64,000 nucleotides of DNA from Pirellula sp. (lineage in GTDB: Bacteria; Planctomycetota; Planctomycetia; Pirellulales; PNKZ01), in contig PNKZ01000004.1 in NCBI GenBank assembly GCA_013822735.1, positions 248,001-312,000 of the forward strand. The letters run 5' to 3'. Position 1 is the stretch's first letter, and every line of letters begins with the position of its first letter. The notes beneath the pieces are model-generated. The model worked only from the letters and a program-made list of their open reading frames with translations. It did not search any database and was not told where the DNA came from. Shown here in pieces: positions 43,742 to 52,228 of the stretch. The position numbers and the translations under genes are program-made.

Positions 43742-45079
43742 TTAGCCGCCGCCGAGATCGGTAACCCCGGTAATGCTGAAGTTGATAAGGTTCAACAGCG
43801 TGTTGCCGACGACTTCATGCGGTTTGTAGTTCAGCATGACAACGTCTCCCGGCAGAATCCGAATCCGCTCTTTCGGATTATTCATGGCGACGTTGATGTC
43901 GACGCGAATCTTGATTTGCTCACCGTCGGGCAGCGTTCGCAAGATGAGAACGCGGGTCGGCGGAATGATGTTGCCGGGGCCGCTGCGGAACTGCAGCCCG
44001 TTGGCGCCGTTAAATCCATGCGGGCCGGCGACCGAGCCGTTGGCGAGCGCGATGGCGCCGATCACATCTAAGTCGTAATCGCGCGGCAACGGGATTTGTC
44101 CGCCGGGGAGCAATCCGCCGGTATAGAAAAACTCCGTTTGTCGGGTCTCGATGTAGACGATGTCGCCGGTTTGAAGAACGACATCGTCCGGCGTGAACGG
44201 CAAAGGTTCGCCCGGAGCCGCGCGGAGCGGTACGCGCACCACATGCCGCGTCGCTCCATACCGTTTCATGACATTGGCCGGTGCGTCACCGTTCTTGACC
44301 GCCTGTTCCGTAATTTCGAAATCATCAGCCGATCCGTGAATGATCCAGATGTCGCTGTACGCGTCGACGCCGGGAAGGCCCCCGGTGGCGAGCAGTGCAT
44401 TGAGCACGTCATTCTGGAAAGCAGGAAGGTCCACTGCATTCGCGGTACCGCGACGTGCAAGCAGCGCTTCCTGTCGTTGAATCGTGCGAGCCGATTCTCC
44501 CCCCGCAATGTCGTCACGAAGTACCATCACGCGAGAGACGCGTGGACGGAGCAAAGACAGTAGCACCTGCTCGCGACCGGCGACGAGTACTTTTTTATCT
44601 ACGGTGTAGGCTTTTCGTACCGCATCGGCAGCTTCCTGCAACGTTGCCCCGGCGAGCGGAATGGGATTGGCCAGCGGCAGTTGCAGCGAACCGTCGCCTT
44701 GGATCGTCATCGGGATGCCGACCGACGGCGTATTGTTGAGACCGTTAGCCGGGAAGTAGACGGAGTTGGGTAGGAATGTTCCTTGCAACAGCGGCAGCGT
44801 ATCCGGCGTGGGCGGCAGGATGTCTTGCACGTAAATTGCCAGCACATCGCCGGGGCCCAAGCGGTACGCCTCCGGCGGCTTCTGACGAAGCAGGCTGAAG
44901 TCGATCGGCACCTTTGCGGAGCGCGATTCGCCGAGAAGCTCACACGGCATGCGATTCGCCGGGACTGCATCACAGGCAAATTGTGAGCAGCATCCGCTGA
45001 GTAGCGAACAGAGGGCGAGTGCAATCGCCGACCATGGGCCGATGCGCCTACCGGCCGCGCAAGCGGTACGCTTTATCAT
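43742..45079 (-). CDS. wza: Wza-like polysaccharide export lipoprotein
   Basis: From ATG at 45079 the protein has 445 residues with a lipoprotein signal ending LALCSLLSGCCS. The frame is open to 45142, but a GGGGGG ribosome-like site nine bases before 45079 and the signal peptide fix this start. A Poly_export domain begins at YRLGPGDVLAIYVQDILPPT, followed by SLBB-like soluble ligand-binding segments (GDIVYIETRQTEFFYTGGLL, then GAIALANGS), and it ends in IRILPGDVVMLNYKPHEVVG. Members form the outer-membrane export channel that pairs with a Wzc kinase (27222-29669). It is transcribed away from the radical SAM gene. Confidence 0.92.
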   Translation of the reverse strand: MIKRTACAAGRRIGPWSAIALALCSLLSGCCSQFACDAVPANRMPCELLGESRSAKVPIDFSLLRQKPPEAYRLGPGDVLAIYVQDILPPTPDTLPLLQGTFLPNSVYFPANGLNNTPSVGIPMTIQGDGSLQLPLANPIPLAGATLQEAADAVRKAYTVDKKVLVAGREQVLLSLLRPRVSRVMVLRDDIAGGESARTIQRQEALLARRGTANAVDLPAFQNDVLNALLATGGLPGVDAYSDIWIIHGSADDFEITEQAVKNGDAPANVMKRYGATRHVVRVPLRAAPGEPLPFTPDDVVLQTGDIVYIETRQTEFFYTGGLLPGGQIPLPRDYDLDVIGAIALANGSVAGPHGFNGANGLQFRSGPGNIIPPTRVLILRTLPDGEQIKIRVDINVAMNNPKERIRILPGDVVMLNYKPHEVVGNTLLNLINFSITGVTDLGGG

Positions 45080-45551
45080 CCGTGAATTCCCCCCAACGTG
45101 CTTTCGCCGCCAAACGAAAAGCCAATTGGTCAAATAGGTCAAGCATCACCGAGGGATGGTCCAGTCCGTGGATTTATCCCGTTGATGCCGCAGAAGGCTA
45201 ATCGTCCTCCGACTAACCACGTTGAAAGAAATCCAACGCCGTGTGCATATCTGACACAGCCCGCATGAAAGTTCGAACCGGACAGTCCGATACCATCGTC
45301 AATTTCATCACTACCCGACCGGGGGGCCGCGTATTCCGGAATAGACGCGGACATTCCGAGCGCCCATCAGACTAGGCCGACCGCCGGCGTGACTTAACGC
45401 GGCGATCGATCAAACGACGGTAGATGCCTGAGGGTTTATGGCGATAGCAGGACGAACTGGTTCGTCGATGATCACCGGAATCGGCTGCTTCTTAAGGGAA
45501 TTACCCAACTAAACATCTAGACATTGTTACATACCGCTATCGCTCCGTTCT
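45080..45551. other. 472-base divergent spacer between wza and the radical SAM gene
   Basis: No gene seen. Both genes must be driven from here. A palindrome ATTCCGGAAT lies near 45,335 inside CGCGT and ACGCG flanks, and TGTTACATA occurs at 45525-45533, a word that recurs in the next two spacers downstream. Confidence 0.45.
45089..45094 (-). promoter_or_regulatory. Ribosome binding site deciding the wza start
   Basis: A run of six G on the minus strand, nine bases before ATG at 45079; no comparable site precedes the in-frame ATG at 45142. Confidence 0.4.
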
Positions 45552-47264
45552 ATGATGAACCCACGACCGATCACGGACGCCCTGCAGAAAAACAGAATGT
45601 CGGTTGATCTGACTCTAAGATTTCCGCAACTCAAGACTATGGTATCCACCGTTCCAGAACGCTCGTTCGATCGCCCTCAGGCTACGCGGTGCCTGCTGGT
45701 GTATCCGGAGTTTACGCTTGCCTCGTTCTGGAACTTTCGGGCCGCCTGTGAACTCCGCGGCGCGAAGTACCCGAGCATCCCGCTTGGGCTTCTCACCGTC
45801 GCCGGCATGCTACCGGCGAGTTGGAATCTTCGACTCGTGGACTGCAATGTCGAGACGCTAGCAGACGACGACATTGCTTGGGCCGACCTCGTGTTCGTCG
45901 GCGGTATGCTTCCGCAACAGCCCGCCGCGCTGGAAATAATCGAGCGTGCGCATCGGCTCGGCAAGCGTGTCGTCGTCGGAGGTCCTGACGCGACATCGAG
46001 TCCGCATGTCTATGACACGGCCGACTATCAAGTGCTCGGTGAAGCCGAGATTACGCTTCCCCGATGGCTCAACGATTTTCAACTCGGCAGCCCCTGCCAC
46101 CGCTACGAACAGGGGGAGGCAAAGGCCGATGTCAGTCGCACGCCGCCGCCGCGCTTTGATTTGATCCGCCTCGACCGCTACCTCTACCCCGCGGTGCAGT
46201 TCGGACGCGGCTGTCCATTTCTTTGCGAGTTTTGCGACATTATCGAACTCTTCGGTCGCATACCGCGTTTGAAGCAGCCGGAGCAGATGCTTAAAGAGCT
46301 TGATGTGCTGTATGCGATGGGACACCGAGGACATGTTGATTTTGTCGACGACAATTTCGTCGGTAATAAGCGCGACGTAAAGAAGTTTTTGCCGCAGCTC
46401 ATTCAATGGCAGCGCGATCACAATTGGCCGTTCGAGTTTTCAACGGAGGCCTCGATCAATTTGGCCGACGACGAAGAGCTGCTGAAACTAATGCAAACGG
46501 CGGGCTTCGCGATGATCTTCGTCGGGATCGAATCGCCGGATGAGGAAACGCTACGCTTGATGCAGAAGCGACAGAACACCAAGCGCAGCATCGTGGAAAG
46601 TCTCGAAAAGATCTACGACCACGGAATGGTCGTAAACACCGGCTACATCATCGGCTTCGACAATGAACGAGGGAGCGTCGCCCAAGGCATCCTCGACTTA
46701 ATCAACGCCGGTTCCACGCCGGTCAATATGGTCGGTCTGCTATTCGCGCTACCCGGCACGCAGCTCACACGACGTCTCGCCCGCGAGGGGCGATTGCACG
46801 AAGGATTCGAGCGAGTTGTGGCAGCCGCGGAGAGCGGCGACCAATGTTCGTTTGGAATCAATTTCGATTCGACCCGGCCGCGCGTCGACATCCTACGCGA
46901 CTTGCGCGAAGTTGTGGCCGAATCCTACTCGGCGGAAAACTATTTTGATCGGGTCCGGCGCGTTTGCGAGCGGCTGAACTGCTCGCAAAAGCAATTGAAT
47001 CAACGTTGGCGCGACACCGTGCGCGACCTGACCGGATTTTGGAAACTGAATTGGATCCAGGGGATCGCCAAACCATATCGGCGACACTACTGGAGAATGT
47101 TGACATCGGTGGCGCGTCGCAACCCGAAGGCAATACGCTATGCAGTGGGTTTGGCCGCGCTTTATCTGCACTTTGCGGAATTTAGTCCGTTCGTGATCAG
47201 AAAGCTTGATCAAGAGATTCGACGATGTGAAAAAGAGCGACAATTGCAGCCGGCTACCGCTTAA
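45552..47264 (+). CDS. Cobalamin-binding radical SAM protein (HpnP-like, DUF4070 type)
   Basis: The protein has 570 residues. A B12-binding Rossmann domain spans about 45-170 (LVYPEFTLASFWNF, VFVGGMLPQQ, VVVGGPDATSSP). The radical SAM core has the 4Fe-4S motif CPFLCEFC (Cys221, Cys225, Cys228) and FVDDNFVGNKRDVKKFL. A C-terminal DUF4070-like region starts near 395 (MVGLLFALPGTQLTRRLARE). This architecture is shared with hopanoid C2 methylase HpnP and related class B methylases. The reaction is probably a radical methylation or rearrangement on an unactivated carbon of a lipid or sugar. Near wza and a methyltransferase, the substrate is unclear. The first 40 residues may be an over-long start. 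Confidence 0.87.
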   Translation: MMNPRPITDALQKNRMSVDLTLRFPQLKTMVSTVPERSFDRPQATRCLLVYPEFTLASFWNFRAACELRGAKYPSIPLGLLTVAGMLPASWNLRLVDCNVETLADDDIAWADLVFVGGMLPQQPAALEIIERAHRLGKRVVVGGPDATSSPHVYDTADYQVLGEAEITLPRWLNDFQLGSPCHRYEQGEAKADVSRTPPPRFDLIRLDRYLYPAVQFGRGCPFLCEFCDIIELFGRIPRLKQPEQMLKELDVLYAMGHRGHVDFVDDNFVGNKRDVKKFLPQLIQWQRDHNWPFEFSTEASINLADDEELLKLMQTAGFAMIFVGIESPDEETLRLMQKRQNTKRSIVESLEKIYDHGMVVNTGYIIGFDNERGSVAQGILDLINAGSTPVNMVGLLFALPGTQLTRRLAREGRLHEGFERVVAAAESGDQCSFGINFDSTRPRVDILRDLREVVAESYSAENYFDRVRRVCERLNCSQKQLNQRWRDTVRDLTGFWKLNWIQGIAKPYRRHYWRMLTSVARRNPKAIRYAVGLAALYLHFAEFSPFVIRKLDQEIRRCEKERQLQPATA

Positions 47265-47615
47265 CGACTTAACGAGGCGGAGTCTATTTGTGCCGGCGCG
47301 GCATTCGGTAGTAACCTGAATTGCAGGGCGACTTTCTCGGCTTTCATCTGCTGTTACATAACGCGGGCCGGGGCCTGCAGGGCACTCCGCCTTTGGGAGT
47401 GATCTGATGCGTTGTTACATCAATTCCAAGAATTCATACAGAACTCCTTACATCGTCTCGCTTTGACGATGCGATCGGCCGTGGCTTTGTGCTTGCGTCA
47501 CGGTCTGAGCGTGAAGACAATTGATGGAAATGCAAGGCAACGGGCAATTAAAACGACCTGAATCGCCATTGCCCGCCTCAACGAGCGACCAGTTCACATA
47601 TTGGGATAAGTAGCG
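47265..47615. other. 351-base spacer with two TGTTACAT words
   Basis: No gene supported. TGTTACATA occurs at 47352-47360 and TGTTACATC at 47413-47421, matching the word upstream of the radical SAM gene. The spacer probably holds the promoter of the methyltransferase gene. Confidence 0.4.
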
Positions 47616-48443
47616 ATGGATGAGCGAATCAATCAGATCGCGTCGCTTGCGAACATTAGCGCTTACGACGCCGAAGGCACTCGCAACTACATCGATGGTG
47701 CGCCGCACATCAAGCACGCGTCGCTCCGACAACTCTACGGTCAATTGGTCGTGAATGTCTTCGACCGCGCCAAGAAGTACGTCGATAAGCCGGTCGTGCT
47801 CGACCTTGGCGCCGGTGAAGGATCCGTCACGTTGCCGTTTCTTGAGTTGGGCGCCAAGGTTGTCGCAATTGATATTTCGGAGACGCAGCTGGAAGCGCTC
47901 TCCAAGCGATGCGAACGCTTCGGCGATAATCTAGAGGTGCGTTGCGAAGACATTAACGACGCACTCAAGGACAAAGGGGCCAAGTACGACATCATCGTCG
48001 TAAACTCCTTCTTGCATCACGTGCCGGATTTCTTGGGCATGATTCAGGAGTGTGCGGCGCTTCTTAATCCGCACGGGCAATTCTTTTCCTTCCAAGACCC
48101 GCTCCGCTACGACACGTTAAGCAAATCGACGAACGCCTTCTGTCGATTGTCTTATCTCTCGTGGCGGTTGATGAAAGGAGACGTCGTGGGAGGACTAAAG
48201 CGCCGATGGAGACGGGCCCGAGGAGTCTTCCTTCCCGACTCGGCTCACGACAACACAGAATATCACGTCGTACGAAACGGAGTCGACCAGATTGCCATTT
48301 GCGACTTGCTGCGACGCGAGCAATTCGACTGCGAACTTGTCAGCTATTTCAGCACACAGAGCAGTTTGTTTCAGCCGATCGGGTCGGCGCTCGGCATGAA
48401 AAACACCTTTGGATTGATTGCCCAAAAGCAATCGCCGAACTAG
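47616..48443 (+). CDS. Class I SAM-dependent methyltransferase
   Basis: The protein has 275 residues. SAM-binding motif I is VLDLGAGEGSVTLPFLELGA (about residues 66-85), followed by VVAIDISETQLEAL, a motif IV/V stretch YDIIVVNSFLHHVPDF and LLNPHGQFFSFQDP. This is the Methyltransf_11/25 layout of small-molecule methyltransferases. The N-terminal extension (SLANISAYDAEGTRNYIDGA) is also seen in methyltransferases next to glycan genes. It follows the radical SAM gene on the same strand. The substrate is unknown; a sugar or lipid precursor is plausible. Confidence 0.88.
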   Translation: MDERINQIASLANISAYDAEGTRNYIDGAPHIKHASLRQLYGQLVVNVFDRAKKYVDKPVVLDLGAGEGSVTLPFLELGAKVVAIDISETQLEALSKRCERFGDNLEVRCEDINDALKDKGAKYDIIVVNSFLHHVPDFLGMIQECAALLNPHGQFFSFQDPLRYDTLSKSTNAFCRLSYLSWRLMKGDVVGGLKRRWRRARGVFLPDSAHDNTEYHVVRNGVDQIAICDLLRREQFDCELVSYFSTQSSLFQPIGSALGMKNTFGLIAQKQSPN

Positions 48444-48481
48444 GGTCGGCAGGGGCCTCGCCCGAAGTGTTCAAGGGCTGA

Positions 48482-48502
48482 TCGCCGCTCGAAAAGCGGC
48501 GG
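48482..48502 (+). terminator. Weak hairpin after the methyltransferase gene
   Basis: GCCGCT, loop CGAAA, AGCGGC, extended by one C-G pair, 40 bases after the stop. No T-run follows, so the terminator role is only possible. Confidence 0.3.
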
Positions 48503-48668
48503 CGGTCACCCGTGGAACTCAAAGCGCAAGCGCCCTTGCATACATCGACGCACTTCCGGCAACGCGCGCCCGAACAAGTTGACCATGCCGTCGACGGACC
48601 CGATATTCAAGGGCTCCGACGCCGCTCGACGTCGACGACCGTTCGCCCCTCCCTTGCGCGAGATTTGT

Positions 48669-50090
48669 ATGCCGTCCAACCTCGTTTCGATTCGGACCTT
48701 CATCGGCCTGACGCTGTCGTTCCTCGGGCTCACGCTTAGTTCGACGACTGCCCAAGCCGACGAACTGTCGAAGTCGTCGTCAAAGCCGAATCTTCTCATC
48801 TTCCTCGCCGACGACCTCGGCTCGGCCGACGTCCCTTGGCGCGGGGGCAACTATGCGATGCCGGTGCTCGATGCGTTGGCGAAAGAAAGCGCTCGGCTGG
48901 AATCGCACTATGTTCATCCGATGTGCAGCCCGACCCGTGCGGCACTGTTGAGCGGTCGCTACGCCAGTCGCTTCGGCTGCACCGGCGCTCAAAACGAACT
49001 CGTGTATCCCGTCGGCACGGTCACGTTGGCCTCGGCATTGCAAAGCGTCGGCTATCGCACGGCGCTCACCGGCAAATGGCACCTCGGCTCCAAACCGGAG
49101 TGGGGCCCCAATCATTACGGCTTCGACGAAAGCTACGGCTCGTTAGCCGGCGGCGTCGGCCCCTACGTGCATCAGTATAAAACCGGGCCATTTGAGAAGA
49201 CGTGGCACCGCAATGAGAAGCTGCTCTCCGAAGAGGGTCACGTTACCGACCTGATCGCGCGCGAAGCTGTGCGATTCGTCGAGGCTCAGTCCGCCGCGAA
49301 GCCGTTTTTTCTTTATGTACCCTTCACCGCAGTGCACGTGCCGATTTCCGAGCCGCAAGAATGGCTCGACCGCAACAGCCACATTGCCGACGCCGGCACA
49401 CGGCTTCAGGCCGCCTGTGCCTCGCACATGGACGACGCAATCGGCCGCGTGCTCGCCGCGCTCGACAATCGCGGCTTTCGCGACAACACCATCGTCGTTT
49501 TCTTCAGCGACAACGGCGGCCACGACGCGAGCTCGAACGTCAGCCAAGCGTACGCCGGCGATTATCCGAACGTGAAGATCGCAGGCCACAACACCCCGCT
49601 GCGCGGCTTCAAATCACAACTCTACGACGGCGGGATTCGCTCCGCCACAATCATTCGCTGGCCCGGCAGAATCGCCCCCGGTCTACAAATCGATCAACCG
49701 ACGCACACGGTCGACTTCTTTCCGACCTTTGCGAAGTTTGCCGGTTACGAACCGCCGCAAGACTTGCGTTGGGACGGCCACGACCTCGGCTCGCTCCTGC
49801 TATCTCCCGGCAATAAGCTGACGCCGGCCCTCGCCGATCGTACCGTCTATTGTTCCGGTGTCGGCTATCGCGGCAGCGCCCTGCGACAAGGGCGTTGGAA
49901 ATTGATCGTCGACCGTAAGAACGGCACGGAACTTTACGACCTCGTAGCCGACCCGGGCGAATCGCGCAACTTGGCGAGCGCCGAACCGGAGCGGGCAGCG
50001 AAACTCAAAGCGTTAATGCAAGCGGCGGCCGCCGCCGATCGCGACAGCGTGACCGAAGAGACTCGCAAAAAGCCTGCGAAGGGGGACTAG
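48669..50090 (+). CDS. Secreted type I sulfatase
   Basis: I chose ATG at 48669, giving 473 residues that begin with a good signal peptide (FIGLTLSFLGLTLSSTTAQA, cleavage near residue 30). The frame runs open from 48579, but that extension is Arg-rich and lacks a signal. Metal ligands appear in LIFLADDLG (Asp48, Asp49) and FFSDNGGH. The formylglycine motif is Cys86-Ser-Pro-Thr-Arg90 followed by AALLSGRY, and TGKWHLG is present. The enzyme hydrolyses sulfate esters, typically of sulfated polysaccharides, outside the cytoplasm after Cys86 is converted to formylglycine. No maturase gene is in the window. Family members abound in marine planctomycetes. Confidence 0.95.
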   Translation: MPSNLVSIRTFIGLTLSFLGLTLSSTTAQADELSKSSSKPNLLIFLADDLGSADVPWRGGNYAMPVLDALAKESARLESHYVHPMCSPTRAALLSGRYASRFGCTGAQNELVYPVGTVTLASALQSVGYRTALTGKWHLGSKPEWGPNHYGFDESYGSLAGGVGPYVHQYKTGPFEKTWHRNEKLLSEEGHVTDLIAREAVRFVEAQSAAKPFFLYVPFTAVHVPISEPQEWLDRNSHIADAGTRLQAACASHMDDAIGRVLAALDNRGFRDNTIVVFFSDNGGHDASSNVSQAYAGDYPNVKIAGHNTPLRGFKSQLYDGGIRSATIIRWPGRIAPGLQIDQPTHTVDFFPTFAKFAGYEPPQDLRWDGHDLGSLLLSPGNKLTPALADRTVYCSGVGYRGSALRQGRWKLIVDRKNGTELYDLVADPGESRNLASAEPERAAKLKALMQAAAAADRDSVTEETRKKPAKGD

Positions 50091-50097
50091 TCGGCGA

Positions 50098-51987
50098 CTA
50101 CTGATAGCCGATGACGAGCCAACCGTCGTCGCACTCGACTTGCCCCAGCGTGATTTGGCCGAGCGGCCCGAAGCCTTCGCCGCGCGGCAGAATTAAGCTG
50201 CTGAATCGCCCCTGTTCTTGAAACATCGCGTTGCATTTCGTCTGGACGAACGGCACGAGTTGCGACGCCTCTTCCGCGGTCCACGGGCGTCCGTCGGCCG
50301 CCGTCACGGTCACTTCGCCGACGCGGGTAAACAGCATTCCCAGTCGAGAGTTTTCCACGCGGTAAACGAAATTGATATCGATGGCTCGCGTATACTGCTT
50401 ACCGTCCAGCGTCCATTGCAACGTATGAATCGTGACGTCCGCTTTGCCGTCGTCGAATTTCATCGTATTCGGCCGTTCCAAATCGATCATCAACGACCAC
50501 GGCTTGCTATTGGAGAATACGCGGAGCTCCTGCGGAACGCTCATCGTGACGATCTGGCAATAGCGTTCGATACGCTCGTCCGTCATCATCGGGTCGGCAA
50601 AAAATGCTCGGGCCGAGGCATTGTTGAAGAGCGATTGGTGCAGCGCCGCACCGACCTTGGTCGACTCCGTGAACGTCGGAGGGCCTCCATCCGCCGCGAC
50701 TTGCGAGTGCGACATCTGCCGCAGTCCCACCTCGAAGTAGTCGGCCGTACTGCGCGACACGACCGCAGGCACTTCGTCGAAGCGGGTCGGGCGCACGACC
50801 ATGTAGTCGCGGAAGTAATCCTGCGCCGTACGCAACGGCTCGGCGATCTCCGCTTCAAATCGCTGCTGAATCCGTTGGCTCGTCAGCCGTTCGACCTCTT
50901 GGGTCACCGCGGCTTGGCTTTCGCCGGCCTTGTTCCAGGCCGCTCGCTCTACGACCGGTTGCAGCACGTTCGGCAACATCCGCATCTCGACATCAATTCG
51001 CTTGATGCCGATCGAAGCGTTCGTTCTGACGCTCGCCGGCCGATCCGAGACGCCCGACAGCGGATGAATGAAGAGGCTCTTGCTTCCCTGAAACTGCGAG
51101 CGCGAGGAACTGTAGATCACCGCCGGGCCGTTGCGTCCGACGTTGCCTGCGGAAAGGGTGGAGCCCCCCATGCGCAATTCAAACTGCGCGGCATGATCAT
51201 TCGGCACCGTAATGAGTTCGAGCCGCCCCTTGGTCGATGCGGGGCCCCGCGTTTGCGTGCCGAGAATCGTCGCTTGCTGCATGCGGTAGTCGGACACGTC
51301 GCGCGCAATATATTGTGCAACGAATTCCGTGTTCACATGCACCACCGCATTGGGATAGGCCCACCGCGCGCGAGCCGTCTCCACGAGATCGAGATCTTGC
51401 TCGGCTTGCTCGAGGATGCCGATGGCGATGCCGAGCTTATCGGCGGTGTCGGGATCGACGATCGTCACGTCTTTCAACGCCGCGCGAACGTAGTTGGCCG
51501 CGTCGCGCACACGCTGCTCGCCGCCGGGCGCCGCCAACTTCAGCTGTTCGCGATAGCGGGCCGCAGCCGCGCGAAACTCTACCGCCTCCGGTTCTTCCAG
51601 GCCCACGATATCGGTGCGCATTCGCAACCGTAGGTCGTCAATGGCCCGCAGCCGCGCGGCCGTATCGCCGTCGAGCGCCGCTTCAAACTCATCGAGATGC
51701 AGGTAGGCAAGCCAGCCCGCCTCGGAATCCGCCCCTTGTCGGGCCAAGAGTGACCGGAACGACGCGAGCGTCCGCGCCAAGTCGGCTCTTGCTGCAATCA
51801 CGCGGTCGGCCTGAGCGACGGCAAACGACGTAGGCGCGTTCAACTGCTGCGATTCGGCGATGGCGCTCGGCGACTTCACCGCGTCAATGACGCGCTCCAC
51901 GCCCGGCGCCGACGCACCGAGTGCCAGCAAGCAAAGTGCCGGCAACGTGGCGACGATACCCCGCCGAATGAGGCAGAAACCATCCAT
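50098..51987 (-). CDS. Large secreted protein of unknown function
   Basis: The protein has 629 residues with a signal peptide (GIVATLPALCLLALGASAPG). The N-terminal 200 residues are helical and Ala/Arg-rich (VIAARADLARTLASFRSLLA). The middle and C-terminal parts are strand-rich, with regularly patterned stretches (RRIDVEMRML-like, ELITVPNDHAAQFELRMGG; DVTIHTLQWTLDGKQYTRAI). I see no catalytic motif and do not recognise a characterised family; it looks like a large envelope or outer-membrane-associated protein. It is convergent with the sulfatase gene, the stops being seven bases apart. Confidence 0.8.
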   Translation of the reverse strand: MDGFCLIRRGIVATLPALCLLALGASAPGVERVIDAVKSPSAIAESQQLNAPTSFAVAQADRVIAARADLARTLASFRSLLARQGADSEAGWLAYLHLDEFEAALDGDTAARLRAIDDLRLRMRTDIVGLEEPEAVEFRAAAARYREQLKLAAPGGEQRVRDAANYVRAALKDVTIVDPDTADKLGIAIGILEQAEQDLDLVETARARWAYPNAVVHVNTEFVAQYIARDVSDYRMQQATILGTQTRGPASTKGRLELITVPNDHAAQFELRMGGSTLSAGNVGRNGPAVIYSSSRSQFQGSKSLFIHPLSGVSDRPASVRTNASIGIKRIDVEMRMLPNVLQPVVERAAWNKAGESQAAVTQEVERLTSQRIQQRFEAEIAEPLRTAQDYFRDYMVVRPTRFDEVPAVVSRSTADYFEVGLRQMSHSQVAADGGPPTFTESTKVGAALHQSLFNNASARAFFADPMMTDERIERYCQIVTMSVPQELRVFSNSKPWSLMIDLERPNTMKFDDGKADVTIHTLQWTLDGKQYTRAIDINFVYRVENSRLGMLFTRVGEVTVTAADGRPWTAEEASQLVPFVQTKCNAMFQEQGRFSSLILPRGEGFGPLGQITLGQVECDDGWLVIGYQ

Positions 51988-52228
51988 GTTCGTGGGCTCT
52001 AGGCGCTTAAAAGGAAGATGCCGAACCGGTACGGCTCGTCCCTTTGTTCGATTGTTTCACTTCCGTGGGTGACCTTTCTACCGGGAATTCGCATCGTTCC
52101 GAATCGCGAGGCCGGCGAAGCGGCGTCAACCTTGACGATTATCGGGGTTTGGATGGATTTGCACGCACTGCGACGTCGAAATTTAAATCCGTACGGACTG
52201 CTTCCGCGTTCCCTAGGTCGATAGCACG

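Noticed and set aside
50218-51633. 471-codon plus-strand frame opposite the secreted unknown at 50098-51987
   Set aside because: Arg/His-rich with no signal or motif; the minus-strand frame is longer and has a signal peptide.
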